Notes: generated from the sequence alone by a model not told the origin. A DNA stretch of 64,000 bases from Thermoanaerobacterium thermosaccharolyticum DSM 571 (GCF_000145615.1 NC_014410.1:186001-250000), one strand, 5' to 3'. Shown: positions 7,471 through 16,392, numbered from the stretch's first letter. Numbers and translations: made by a program.

Positions 7471-8829
7471 ATGGATTTTGGCAATGAACAAAACAAAAAC
7501 ATAGACGAAAATGAAATAGATAATTTCAAAATGGACAGTAACAGTATGAATACCGAAAATATAAGCAGCGATAATTTAAATAATACCCAAGAGATTCCAG
7601 CAACATATAATCAGCAAAACAGTGAAATCAATCATGAGATGCCAAGAGTTGAATTTAGAAGCAACAAAAAGAGTTTAGGCAAGATGGTTAAGAGATTCAG
7701 AAGGAGGATGCTAGTATCATTTGTAGCTGTTGCTCTTATTGCAGCACTTATTGGAGGCGGCGCAGTTGCAGGAATTATGAAATACACTAATATAGGTCAG
7801 CAAACGCAAGTCATAAACAGATATTTGCCGCTATCATCTGACAACAACAATTTTAACTTGATTACCAACATAGCAAAAATTGTGAGCCCTTCTGTAGTTG
7901 GAATTGATACAAGCGTGTCATATTCCAATGGCTATAGAAGTGCCCTTGTACCTGAAGGAAGCGGTTCGGGCATAATTATCAACTCACAAGGCTATATAGT
8001 AACTAACAACCACGTCGTAGATGGTGCTTCCAAAATAACAGTAAATTTATCTGACGGAAGAAAATTTCCTGCACAATTGATAGGTAAAGATGCAAAAACA
8101 GATCTGGCAGTACTAAAGATAAATGCTACAAATTTGATACCTGCAAAATTAGGTGATTCATCAAAGCTTGAAGTCGGAGAACTTGCTGTGGCTATTGGAA
8201 ATCCTCTCGGTGAAAGTTTTGCTGGAACAGTAACAGCCGGTATAATAAGCGGTTTAAATAGAAATCTTCAAAGCGATTATGGACCAGTTAATCTCATACA
8301 AACAGATGCGGCCATAAATCCTGGTAACAGCGGTGGACCTCTCGTAAATAGTAATGGTGAAGTAATTGGTATAACCAGTGTAAAGCTGACATCAACAGGT
8401 GGCTCTGATACACAAGATCCATTTGGTATGTTCCAAAGTCAAAGTACACCTGTTGAAGGAATGGGATTTGCGATTCCAATAAATGAAGCAAAACCTATAA
8501 TTGATGAACTTATAAAACATGGGTATGTTGAAAGACCCGTTATGGGTGTAAGTGTGCAGGAAGTTACATCTCAAGATGCAGCACAGTACAATATACCTGT
8601 AGGGTTATATATAGCTCAAGTACAACAGGGCAGTGGTGCTGATGCGGCCGGACTACAAGCAGGCGATGTAATAACAGCAGTTGACGGTACAAAAGTTGAT
8701 ACGTTTGATTCACTGCAAAGCATAATAACTAAGCATAAAATCGGTGATACAATCACTGTTACGTTCTGGAGAAATGGCAGGACGTTAACTGCAAAAGTTA
8801 AGCTAATGAGCAGTTCAAATGCACAATAA
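7471..8829 (+). CDS. HtrA/DegP-like membrane-anchored serine protease with PDZ domain
   Basis: Surface quality-control protease. A polar Asn/Glu-rich cytoplasmic N-terminus (about 1-77) precedes one transmembrane segment (about 80-103). The trypsin-like domain carries His181 (TNNHVVDG), Asp211 (KTDLAVLK) and Ser287 (NPGNSGGPL). A single PDZ domain occupies about 350-450. The length is 452 residues. ATG 7471 is chosen because AAGGAGG (7455-7461) is 9 nt away, whereas the ATG at 7462 touches it. The promoter carries response-regulator-type repeats and the two-component operon is immediately upstream, so it is a probable target of that system, as CssRS controls HtrA in Bacillus. It is monocistronic with its own terminator. 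Confidence 0.95.
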   Translation: MDFGNEQNKNIDENEIDNFKMDSNSMNTENISSDNLNNTQEIPATYNQQNSEINHEMPRVEFRSNKKSLGKMVKRFRRRMLVSFVAVALIAALIGGGAVAGIMKYTNIGQQTQVINRYLPLSSDNNNFNLITNIAKIVSPSVVGIDTSVSYSNGYRSALVPEGSGSGIIINSQGYIVTNNHVVDGASKITVNLSDGRKFPAQLIGKDAKTDLAVLKINATNLIPAKLGDSSKLEVGELAVAIGNPLGESFAGTVTAGIISGLNRNLQSDYGPVNLIQTDAAINPGNSGGPLVNSNGEVIGITSVKLTSTGGSDTQDPFGMFQSQSTPVEGMGFAIPINEAKPIIDELIKHGYVERPVMGVSVQEVTSQDAAQYNIPVGLYIAQVQQGSGADAAGLQAGDVITAVDGTKVDTFDSLQSIITKHKIGDTITVTFWRNGRTLTAKVKLMSSSNAQ

Positions 8830-8851
8830 TTATATAAATAACGCTAAAATG

Positions 8852-8892
8852 GTTCTTTACCAGTCTCCTCCCGCTGGTAAGGAACTTTTTTT
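8852..8892 (+). terminator. htrA terminator with C-rich loop
   Basis: A 12-bp stem (8852-8863 with 8874-8885, one G-U pair) is followed by a T run. The 10-nt loop is TCTCCTCCCG, another CU-rich sequence complementary to Shine-Dalgarno motifs. Confidence 0.85.
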
Positions 8893-8965
8893 GTATAAAT
8901 CTGCAACTTTTTTTTAAAATGTTTTATGATATAATAAAAAATAGTATGGACTGGAGGTTTTTTGT

Positions 8966-9538
8966 ATGTACATTATTGTAGGACTTGGAAACCCGGGAAG
9001 AGAGTATGAAGGGACTAGACATAACATGGGTTTTGATGTAATAGATGATCTATCTGAAAAATTGAATATCGCCGTTAAAAAACTAAGATTCAAGTCATTG
9101 ATAGGTGAAGGTATTTATAAAGAGGAAAAGGTGATATTGCAGAAGCCTCAGACGTATATGAACTCAAGCGGTGAGGCTGTTTATGATATAGTAAATTTTT
9201 ACAAGTTGCCTCTTTCTAATTTGATTGTCGTCTATGATGATAAAGATTTGGATGTGGGTAAAATAAGGATAAGGAAAAAGGGCAGCTCAGGTGGACATAA
9301 TGGCATGAAATCGATTATATACTTATTAAATAGTGAGGACTTTCCGAGAGTCCGAGTAGGAATAGGGAAACCAAAAGGTGACATGATAGAGCATGTTCTA
9401 GGCAGATTCAATGAAAGCGATAAAACAATTGTGGATAATTCTATCGATAGAGCGGCAGATGCCATCATTGATATTATAGAGAATGGAGTTGAGCATGCCA
9501 TGAACTTGTTCAATGGCGGCAGCGAATGTTTATTATAG
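8966..9538 (+). CDS. pth: Peptidyl-tRNA hydrolase
   Basis: Recycles peptidyl-tRNA released from stalled ribosomes. The 190 residues have the full Pth signature: VGLGNPGREYEGTRHNMGF with catalytic His20, the KPQTYMNSSG loop, YDDKDLDVGKIRIR with the catalytic-site Asp, and GSSGGHNGMKSI. The ATG at 8966 is preceded by CTGGAGGT. The 3' end overlaps the next gene by 13 nt, so the two are probably translationally coupled. In Bacillus pth (spoVC) sits in the same prs-to-mfd neighbourhood. Confidence 0.97.
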   Translation: MYIIVGLGNPGREYEGTRHNMGFDVIDDLSEKLNIAVKKLRFKSLIGEGIYKEEKVILQKPQTYMNSSGEAVYDIVNFYKLPLSNLIVVYDDKDLDVGKIRIRKKGSSGGHNGMKSIIYLLNSEDFPRVRVGIGKPKGDMIEHVLGRFNESDKTIVDNSIDRAADAIIDIIENGVEHAMNLFNGGSECLL

Positions 9539-9894
9539 GCGGATTGATAAGCGTTTTTTTATCATATTTTCTAAATAAATTTGTCGTAGATTTATATGGA
9601 GATAAAGCAGTTGTATACGGCGTGCCAATTATTGAAGAATCGTCAAAAACTATCATGGGGTACATTTTTGGCAGCATAATTGGTGCCCATTTCATATTTG
9701 GCGTTGTGGAGTCATTGAACGATTTTATTGTATCACCTAAAGAAGTAAATTTTAGGGCATCAGTTTTAAGCATTATTACTCATCTTATATTTGGAGCTAT
9801 TGCATATTATATATTGATATATGTAAACATATATACATCAATTATTATTACATCTATCATTCATGGGTACTGGAATAGGTTTATGTTGAGGTGA
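9526..9894 (+). CDS. Small PrsW-like integral membrane protein (possible glutamic protease)
   Basis: 122 residues with about four hydrophobic segments (roughly 1-19, 44-62, 80-100, 102-114). It carries EESSK at 37-41 and FGVVE at 58-62, matching the EExxK and FxxxE motifs of the PrsW branch of the CPBP/Abi intramembrane protease superfamily. Two late histidines (86 and 113) fall within hydrophobic segments where that superfamily has its third motif. It is well under typical PrsW length, so it may be a minimal member. It overlaps pth by 13 nt and mfd by a few nt. Bacillus has the anti-sigma-F gene fin in this position. The motif match is seen by eye. Protease activity is inferred. Confidence 0.55.
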   Translation: MFIIGGLISVFLSYFLNKFVVDLYGDKAVVYGVPIIEESSKTIMGYIFGSIIGAHFIFGVVESLNDFIVSPKEVNFRASVLSIITHLIFGAIAYYILIYVNIYTSIIITSIIHGYWNRFMLR

Positions 9895-9899
9895 TTGTA

Positions 9900-12800
9900 T
9901 TGTTTATAAAGCCCATAGAAAATTTAAAAGAGATTGCGGAAATTGATGAGGCTATTGAGAAAGAGAGGATGCCCTTATTAATATATGGACTAACAGATTC
10001 TCAAAAAGCTCATATTGCCCATTATATCATAAAGAAGCTGAATAAGAAGGTGCTGTTTATAACGTACGCTGATGTAGAAGCAAGGGCTATCTATGAAGAC
10101 TTAATTTCTTTTTTAAATGGTGATGCTTACCTGATACCATCCAGAGATGCCCTTTTCTATAAAGTTGATGCGTCAAGCCTTGACCTTATAGGGAAAAGGC
10201 TTATTGCTGTGAAAAAAATTATTGACGATAAACCATCTGCATTTGTCGCTTCAATAGACGGGGTATTGAATAAAGTTGCCTCTAAAGATATTTTTTTAAG
10301 ATATAGTCGTAAATATAAAATTGGGGATATTATCGATTTAGAGGAATTATCTTCATCTTTGATAACGATGGGATACGAAAGAGTACCTATGGTGGAAGGG
10401 AAAGGACAGTTCAGCATACGAGGTGGCATAATAGATTTTTTCTCTCCGATGGAAGATGAAGGTTTCAGGATAGAGCTTTTTGATGATGTAATTGACTCTA
10501 TTAGGAGTTTTGATGTTTTTACTCAGAGATCTTTAAATAATCTAAGTGAAGTAGAGCTATTTCCTGCCAGAGAGTTTATACTGGAGGACGAAAACATCAA
10601 AAAGGGCATGGAAAATCTCAGCAGCAATGTGAATTCGTATGTTTCAAAGATAAAAGAAACTCACAGTGGAAGAGCGGAAAAGATTAAGAAGAAATTTGAT
10701 GAAATCATGGAAAATATCAGCGAGACCAAAAGTGTGCCAAATATAGGAGAATTAATAAGCTTTTTCTATGAAAGACTTTATTCCATTGTGGATTATTTTG
10801 ACGATGCATTTATTATCTTAGATGAAAATATAAGAGTAAAAGAGAGAGCATCAAATATTTTGACTGAGTTTAACGAGAATTTCAAATCGTTGCTTTTATC
10901 TGGCGAGGTTTTGCCGGAGCAGTCGAATCTTTTATTTAGTTATGATGATATATTAAAGAAGCTTTCAGGCAAATCGCTGATTTTGATGAATACTATAGTA
11001 AAATCTGATGCGAATATTGAAGTGAGAAGTATTGTTAATTTTGTGTCAAGATCGATGCATCCTTTTCATGGTAAGCTTGAACTGCTGGTAGACGATATAA
11101 AATTCTACAGAAAGTCCGGGTATAAAGTTGTAATGCTTTCAAGCAATTTAGAAAGAGGAAGGATATTGAGAGATTCCCTGATAAGTTATGGATTAGAGGT
11201 ACCTATAGTTGATGATGAGGAATACGATATTCCCGAAGGAGGCATTTTGATATACCCAGGGACTGTCAGCAAAGGATTTGAATACGTAGATGCAAAATTT
11301 GCGTTAATAAGCGATGTTGAGATTTTCGGACAGTCCAGAAAGCCAAGAAAATCGTTTAAAGTGAAAAATGAAAACAGGATAAGGAATTTTACAGAACTTA
11401 CAGTTGGATCATACGTAGTACATGTCAATTACGGTATAGGAAAGTATGAAGGAATAGAAAAAATAACTTTTGATGGTGTTACAAAGGATTATCTTAAGAT
11501 AAAATATGCGGGAGATGACAAGCTATTTATACCTGTCGATCAACTGGATTTGATACAAAAGTATATAGGTCCCGAGGACAAACCGCCAAAGCTTAATAAG
11601 CTGGGTGGAAATGAATGGTCTAAGCTTAAGAAAAAGGCCAAAAAAGCTGTGGAGGATCTGGCAAAGGATCTGATAAAACTTTACGCAAAAAGGCAGACGA
11701 TGAAGGGATATGCTTTTTCAAAGGATACACCATGGCAGAAGGATTTTGAAGAGAGATTTCCATACGAAGAGACGGAAGACCAACTACGGTGTATAGAAGA
11801 GATAAAAAGAGATATGGAAAGTGACAAACCAATGGACAGATTGCTTTGCGGTGATGTAGGATATGGGAAAACTGAAGTTGCATTAAGGGCTGCTTTTAAA
11901 GCTGTAGCTGATGGAAAGCAGGTGGCTTTTTTATGCCCGACAACTATATTGGCTGAACAGCACTACAATAATTTTGTACAAAGATTTAAGGATTTTCCGG
12001 TAAAGATAGAAATGTTGTCACGGTTTAGAAGCTATAAGGAGCAATCACAAATTATAAAGTCATTGGCGGAGGGAACTATTGATATACTTGTTGGGACTCA
12101 TAAGATTTTGCAAAATGATGTAAAGTTTAAAGACTTAGGCCTTTTAATTATCGATGAAGAACAGAGATTTGGTGTCAAACATAAAGAGAAAATTAAGAAG
12201 TTAAAGGAGAATATTGATGTGTTGTCTCTGTCAGCGACACCAATTCCTAGGACATTGCATATGTCCCTAATCGGTATAAGAGATATGAGCGTAATAGAAA
12301 ATCCTCCAGAAGACAGGTATCCTGTCCAGACGTACGTTGTTGAATTTAATGAAGAACTTATAAGGGATGCTATTTTGAGAGAACTGGGTCGCGGAGGACA
12401 AGTTTATTTCGTCTATAACAGAATAAATGGCATTGAAAGAATGGCTTCAATTATAAAAGAACTGGTTCCTAGTGCACGGGTAGCTGTAGCACATGGTCAG
12501 ATGGATGAAGGAAAGCTGGAGAATATAATGATTGGATTTTTAAATGGTGATTATGACATATTGGTATGTACAACAATAATTGAGACAGGCCTTGACATAC
12601 CAAATGTCAATACAATTATAGTCTACGATTCCGACAAGATGGGCCTATCGCAACTGTATCAGTTGAGAGGAAGAGTGGGCAGATCCAATAGATTGGCGTA
12701 TGCTTATTTTACTTATAGAAAAGATAAGGTTATTACTGAAGTTGCAGAAAAAAGATTGGAAGCTATAAAAGAGTTTACAGAGTTTGGTTCGGGATTTAAA

Positions 12801-13400
12801 ATTGCTATGAGAGATCTTGAAATAAGAGGTGCAGGAAATCTTCTGGGTGCTGAACAACATGGCCATATAGATGCAATAGGGTATGACATGTATCTAAGGC
12901 TTCTGGATGAAGCCATAAAAGGCTTAAAAGGTGAAGTTGAAGATGAAAAGCCAAATACCACAATTGACATTAAAGTAAGCGCGTATATAGACAAAGAATA
13001 CATTGAAGATGAAAATCAAAGGCTTGAAATGTACAAAAAGATTTCTTCAATCGAAAATGAAAAGGACGTAGAAGATATAAAAGACGAACTTATCGACAGA
13101 TTTAAAGAGTATCCAAAAGCAGTTGAATCTCTTATCGATGTGGCATATTTAAAAGCACTGGCAAGGGATGTAAATATATTGGAAATTACTGAAAGAGGTA
13201 ATTCTATAATCTTGAAGTTTAAGGACAACAAGTCCATAAATTCAAGCATAGTTGATGCTTTAGTCAATGAATTTAAAGGTAAAATAATGTTTTCGGGCCA
13301 AATTCCACCATACATTACCTATAAGTATGGCAAAAGGGAAGATTTATTGAAGGAATTGATCAATTTGGTCAGCAAGATTAAATGTTTGCAGATAAATTAA
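9900..13400 (+). CDS. mfd: Transcription-repair coupling factor Mfd
   Basis: ATP-dependent translocase that removes stalled RNA polymerase from DNA lesions and recruits UvrA. About 1166 residues in the expected order: UvrB-homology region (about 1-350), RNA-polymerase-interacting CarD-like domain (VGSYVVHVNYGIGKYEG near 500), then superfamily 2 helicase motifs GDVGYGKTEVA, IIDEEQRFGV and LSATPIPRTLH. The TRG motif region and the C-terminal TRCF domain complete it. I place the start at TTG 9900 because GAGGTGA (9888-9894) gives spacing of about 6. A longer start is GTG 9891. Translation is coupled to the upstream membrane protein gene. Confidence 0.95.
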   Translation: MFIKPIENLKEIAEIDEAIEKERMPLLIYGLTDSQKAHIAHYIIKKLNKKVLFITYADVEARAIYEDLISFLNGDAYLIPSRDALFYKVDASSLDLIGKRLIAVKKIIDDKPSAFVASIDGVLNKVASKDIFLRYSRKYKIGDIIDLEELSSSLITMGYERVPMVEGKGQFSIRGGIIDFFSPMEDEGFRIELFDDVIDSIRSFDVFTQRSLNNLSEVELFPAREFILEDENIKKGMENLSSNVNSYVSKIKETHSGRAEKIKKKFDEIMENISETKSVPNIGELISFFYERLYSIVDYFDDAFIILDENIRVKERASNILTEFNENFKSLLLSGEVLPEQSNLLFSYDDILKKLSGKSLILMNTIVKSDANIEVRSIVNFVSRSMHPFHGKLELLVDDIKFYRKSGYKVVMLSSNLERGRILRDSLISYGLEVPIVDDEEYDIPEGGILIYPGTVSKGFEYVDAKFALISDVEIFGQSRKPRKSFKVKNENRIRNFTELTVGSYVVHVNYGIGKYEGIEKITFDGVTKDYLKIKYAGDDKLFIPVDQLDLIQKYIGPEDKPPKLNKLGGNEWSKLKKKAKKAVEDLAKDLIKLYAKRQTMKGYAFSKDTPWQKDFEERFPYEETEDQLRCIEEIKRDMESDKPMDRLLCGDVGYGKTEVALRAAFKAVADGKQVAFLCPTTILAEQHYNNFVQRFKDFPVKIEMLSRFRSYKEQSQIIKSLAEGTIDILVGTHKILQNDVKFKDLGLLIIDEEQRFGVKHKEKIKKLKENIDVLSLSATPIPRTLHMSLIGIRDMSVIENPPEDRYPVQTYVVEFNEELIRDAILRELGRGGQVYFVYNRINGIERMASIIKELVPSARVAVAHGQMDEGKLENIMIGFLNGDYDILVCTTIIETGLDIPNVNTIIVYDSDKMGLSQLYQLRGRVGRSNRLAYAYFTYRKDKVITEVAEKRLEAIKEFTEFGSGFKIAMRDLEIRGAGNLLGAEQHGHIDAIGYDMYLRLLDEAIKGLKGEVEDEKPNTTIDIKVSAYIDKEYIEDENQRLEMYKKISSIENEKDVEDIKDELIDRFKEYPKAVESLIDVAYLKALARDVNILEITERGNSIILKFKDNKSINSSIVDALVNEFKGKIMFSGQIPPYITYKYGKREDLLKELINLVSKIKCLQIN

Positions 13401-13447
13401 AACTGATATATAATGAGTATATAAACAGTAATGAAAGGATGAATGCA

Positions 13448-14353
13448 TTGAAGCTTAAAAGATTAGGAGCAATTTTAGCATTGACGCTTGCGCTTACTAC
13501 ACTGACTTCTTGTGGCGTAAACAAAAACATCGTTGCAAAAGTTGACGGACAAGACATAACGCTAAAAGAATATCAGGATTCGTTTAATCAGGTTAAAGCA
13601 CAGATAGAAAGCGATCCACAGTACACTAAAGACATCTGGAATCAAAACTACAATGAGCAAAAGTTTATTGACGTAGTTGAGAATTCTGTCTTAGATAATC
13701 TGATCCTTGAGAAGCTTCTTCTAAAAGAAGCTGAAAAAGAGAAGTTTACAGCGACAGACAAAGAAATAACCGATGAATACAATGCGGAAAAAGCTACAAA
13801 CAGCAAAGTCACTAAAGAAATGGCGAAGGACAACGTCCTTATAAATAAGCTTGTAGATAGCTGGACGAAGAATGTAAAAGTCACTGACAGTGAAGCAGAA
13901 AAATATTACAACGATAATAAAAGTCAGTTTGAAGTTGTAAAGGCCAGCCATATATTGGTTTCTGACGAGAAAACTGCCAATGAGATATATGACAAGCTTC
14001 AAAAAGGTGCTAATTTTGCTGAACTTGCAAAACAGTACTCAATAGATACTTCAACGAAGGATAATGGAGGAGAGCTTGGAGAGTTTACAAGGGGTACTAT
14101 GGTGACGGAATTTGAAAATGCGGCGTTTGCCCTAAAGCCCGGAGAAATATCAAAGCCGGTTAAAACGCAATATGGATATCACATAATAAAATCAGAGGGT
14201 AAAACGACAAAATCTTTTAACGATGTAAAAAGTAGCATAATATCATATCTTGAGAATACCAAAAAGCAGAATATATTTAATCAAAAATCAGAAGCTCTTA
14301 AAAAGGCAGCAAAGATTGAGAAGTTTCCGCAAAACATAAAAGTTACTGTTTAA
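13448..14353 (+). CDS. PrsA-like foldase lipoprotein (parvulin peptidyl-prolyl isomerase)
   Basis: Extracytoplasmic lipoprotein that assists folding of secreted proteins. The N-terminal signal ends in the lipobox LTSC, with the lipid-modified Cys at about residue 20. A SurA/PrsA-type N-terminal domain follows. The parvulin domain is at about 165-255 with KASHILVSDEKTA, LAKQYSIDTSTKDNGGELGEF and YGYHIIKSEGK. It has about 301 residues from TTG 13448, which sits about 8 nt after AAAGG. ATG 13439 is too close to that site. It starts 48 nt after mfd and ends at a strong terminator. Together with htrA it makes a local protein-quality-control set. Confidence 0.92.
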   Translation: MKLKRLGAILALTLALTTLTSCGVNKNIVAKVDGQDITLKEYQDSFNQVKAQIESDPQYTKDIWNQNYNEQKFIDVVENSVLDNLILEKLLLKEAEKEKFTATDKEITDEYNAEKATNSKVTKEMAKDNVLINKLVDSWTKNVKVTDSEAEKYYNDNKSQFEVVKASHILVSDEKTANEIYDKLQKGANFAELAKQYSIDTSTKDNGGELGEFTRGTMVTEFENAAFALKPGEISKPVKTQYGYHIIKSEGKTTKSFNDVKSSIISYLENTKKQNIFNQKSEALKKAAKIEKFPQNIKVTV

Positions 14354-14354
14354 T

Positions 14355-14383
14355 AAAAAAGACACTTAAGAAGTGTCTTTTTT
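14355..14383 (+). terminator. Terminator after the PrsA-like gene
   Basis: GACACTT (14361-14367) and AAGTGTC (14371-14377) pair around AAG, flanked by an A run and a T run, giving a potentially bidirectional terminator. Confidence 0.85.
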
Positions 14384-14454
14384 ATGTATAAAATTATGGT
14401 AATACATAAATACTAATCTTGAACTTAAAATTTCAGGAAATGGAGGTACATAAT

Positions 14455-15006
14455 TTGAAAGCGACTGGAATTGTTAGAAGAATAGATGACCTTGGAAGAG
14501 TTGTAATTCCAAAGGAAATAAGAAGGACCTTAAGAATAAGAGAAGGTGATCCGTTAGAGATTTTTACTGACAGAGAAGGTGAAATAATATTAAAGAAGTA
14601 CTCTCCTATAAGTGAACTTGGAGACTTTGCACAAGAATACGCAGACAGCATATATCAATCGACAAAGCAACCTGTTTGCATAACAGATGGCGACAACGTC
14701 ATTGCTGTGGCAGGTATGCCTAAGAAGGAATTGATTGACAAACCGATAAGTCCAGAATTGGAAAAGTACATGGAGGAAAAAAGGACTGTCATACTTGGCG
14801 AAGGAAAAGACAAAGGCACTATTGCTATCGCCGAAGGACAAGAATTTATGCCAGTATCACAGGTTATTGTACCTATTATTTCACGGGGCGATACAATTGG
14901 TACTGTCATAATCTTCACCAGAGAAAGTGGTGTTGTATTAACGGAAGTTGAAGCTAAAATTGCGGAAACGGCAGCAACATTTTTAGGAAAACAAATGGAA
15001 GAATAA
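14455..15006 (+). CDS. spoVT: Stage V sporulation transcription factor SpoVT
   Basis: Forespore regulator that adjusts sigma-G-dependent genes. The 183 residues comprise an AbrB-type swapped-hairpin DNA-binding domain (about 1-50: GIVRRIDDLGRVVIPKEIRRTLRIREGD in sequence) and a C-terminal GAF-like domain (about 55-183). The TTG start at 14455 follows GGAGGT (14442-14447) by 7 nt. The upstream in-frame ATG at 14419 lacks a site. It lies between mfd/prsA and yabG, close to its Bacillus position after mfd. Confidence 0.95.
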   Translation: MKATGIVRRIDDLGRVVIPKEIRRTLRIREGDPLEIFTDREGEIILKKYSPISELGDFAQEYADSIYQSTKQPVCITDGDNVIAVAGMPKKELIDKPISPELEKYMEEKRTVILGEGKDKGTIAIAEGQEFMPVSQVIVPIISRGDTIGTVIIFTRESGVVLTEVEAKIAETAATFLGKQMEE

Positions 15007-15012
15007 TATATA

Positions 15013-15040
15013 ACAAGTATATAGAACCCTGCATATTATA
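15013..15040 (+). promoter_or_regulatory. Candidate sigma-K promoter of yabG
   Basis: ACA (15013-15015) and CATATTATA (15032-15040), 16 bp apart, fit the sigma-K pattern (AC, then CATAnnnTA). yabG is a known sigma-K gene in Bacillus. The match is short and by eye. Confidence 0.4.
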
Positions 15041-15079
15041 GTATATGAAATATGACTATAATGTTGTGGGGGGATCTTT

Positions 15080-15928
15080 ATGCCTTTTAAGGTTAATGAC
15101 ATAGTTGTAAGGAAATCACACGGCTTTGATTTGCTGTTTAAAGTTATAGATGTTATAGAAAATAGAGGCACAAAACATTATCTACTACATGGACTTAATA
15201 TGCGGATAGTTGCTGATGCACCCGAAGATGATCTTATGCTGGCTTCCTTGACGAGAATAAACGAATACGATGAGCCGTATCAGAGGAAAGCAAATTATCT
15301 TATAAAAAAAATAGCTCAATCAAAAGATTTAAAAAAGTCCAGCATGATGCGGTCAAACCGAAGTGAGCCTTATGGTAAACCAGGTACCGTTCTTCATATA
15401 GATGGAGACGAAGGATATTTAAATATATGTTTGGATGCCTATAAAAAAGCAAATATAGAAGCCCATGGAGAAATTGTTGATGAAAAAGAACAACCGGACA
15501 AAGTAGTAAGTCTTTTAAGTAAATACAGGCCAGATATATTAGTGCTAACAGGACATGACGGCGTAAAAAACAGCAGAAATTATTCTGATATAAACAATTA
15601 TAGAAATTCAAAATACTTTGTAGAGGCTGTCAAAAATGCTAGAAATTATGAGCCATCATTAGATGATTTGGTCATTTTTGCAGGTGCCTGCCAGTCAAAT
15701 TATGAAGCATTAATATCATCTGGTGCAAACTATGCAAGCTCACCAGAGAGAGTATTGATACATTGCCTCGATCCTGTTTTAGTTTGTGAGAAAGTGGCTT
15801 ATTCTCATATAAATGAGATAGTAAAAATAGAGGAGCTAATTGAAAACACGATAACAGGTGCGCCGGGCATCGGTGGGCTGCAGACAATGGGAAAATTCAG
15901 GTATGGAGTCCCAAAGGCTAAATTTTAG
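15080..15928 (+). CDS. yabG: Sporulation-specific protease YabG
   Basis: Mother-cell protease that processes spore coat proteins late in development. The 282 residues show the family opening VNDIVVRKSHGFDLLFKVIDV and the conserved core GKPGTVLHIDGDEGYLN, TGHDGVKN and FAGACQSNYEALI. The conserved Cys in AGACQS and His in TGHDG are the likely catalytic pair, which is inferred. The ATG at 15080 follows a GGGGGGATC purine run. It is monocistronic, with a candidate sigma-K promoter and a terminator. In Bacillus yabG is next to veg, as here. Confidence 0.93.
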   Translation: MPFKVNDIVVRKSHGFDLLFKVIDVIENRGTKHYLLHGLNMRIVADAPEDDLMLASLTRINEYDEPYQRKANYLIKKIAQSKDLKKSSMMRSNRSEPYGKPGTVLHIDGDEGYLNICLDAYKKANIEAHGEIVDEKEQPDKVVSLLSKYRPDILVLTGHDGVKNSRNYSDINNYRNSKYFVEAVKNARNYEPSLDDLVIFAGACQSNYEALISSGANYASSPERVLIHCLDPVLVCEKVAYSHINEIVKIEELIENTITGAPGIGGLQTMGKFRYGVPKAKF

Positions 15929-15957
15929 CGAGTCAACTGACTCGCTATTAATTTTTG
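15926..15957 (+). terminator. Terminator after yabG
   Basis: TAGCGAGTC (15926-15934) and GACTCGCTA (15939-15947) pair perfectly around AACT, beginning in the stop codon and followed by a T-rich tail. Confidence 0.8.
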
Positions 15958-16023
15958 CCCGATTAGTTGGCAAATATCTTCAAAATACACTTCTATTTGC
16001 ATTTTTAAATATCAATCATTTTG

Positions 16024-16052
16024 TTGACAAACTACTTTTTCGCTGGTATAAT
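16024..16052 (+). promoter_or_regulatory. veg promoter 1, perfect sigma-A consensus
   Basis: TTGACA (16024-16029), 17-bp spacer, TATAAT (16047-16052). Confidence 0.8.
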
Positions 16053-16064
16053 AATATATTTTAT

Positions 16065-16093
16065 TTGACAGCAAATGAAAAATGTGTTATAAT
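16065..16093 (+). promoter_or_regulatory. veg promoter 2, perfect sigma-A consensus
   Basis: TTGACA (16065-16070), 17-bp spacer, TATAAT (16088-16093), 41 bp downstream of the first promoter. Transcription would start near 16100, 24 nt before the veg start codon. Confidence 0.85.
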
Positions 16094-16123
16094 ATTTTCA
16101 GAATTGTGTAAGGAGTGATAAAA

Positions 16124-16387
16124 TTGGCCGATAGATTAGCCCTACATGAGATTAAAAAGAAGCTGGATGACCATGTTGGCGCAAGAGTCAGGCTAAAAAC
16201 CAACGGTGGGAGAAAGAAAACAATAATCCGGGAAGGATTTTTAGAAAAGACATATCCAAGCATTTTTATTATTGTAATAGATGGACAGGGAGCAACCCGC
16301 AGGGTCTCATATAGTTATTCTGACATTTTAACAGACACAGTGGAGCTTACATTGATGAAAGGTGAAAAAGAAATACGTTGCATGTGA
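16124..16387 (+). CDS. veg: Veg protein
   Basis: Small conserved Firmicute protein of 87 residues (DUF1021). In Bacillus it is very highly transcribed and influences biofilm formation and spore outgrowth. The sequence has the family features: an N-terminal helix (LALHEIKKKLDDHVGARVRLK), the GGRKKTIIREGFLEKTYPSIF core split over adjacent strands, and SYSYSDILT. The TTG at 16124 follows AAGGAGTGA by about 6 nt. GTG 16115 lies inside that site. Two consensus promoters precede it and a terminator follows, so it is a short, strongly transcribed single gene. Confidence 0.93.
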   Translation: MADRLALHEIKKKLDDHVGARVRLKTNGGRKKTIIREGFLEKTYPSIFIIVIDGQGATRRVSYSYSDILTDTVELTLMKGEKEIRCM

Positions 16388-16392
16388 CAAAG

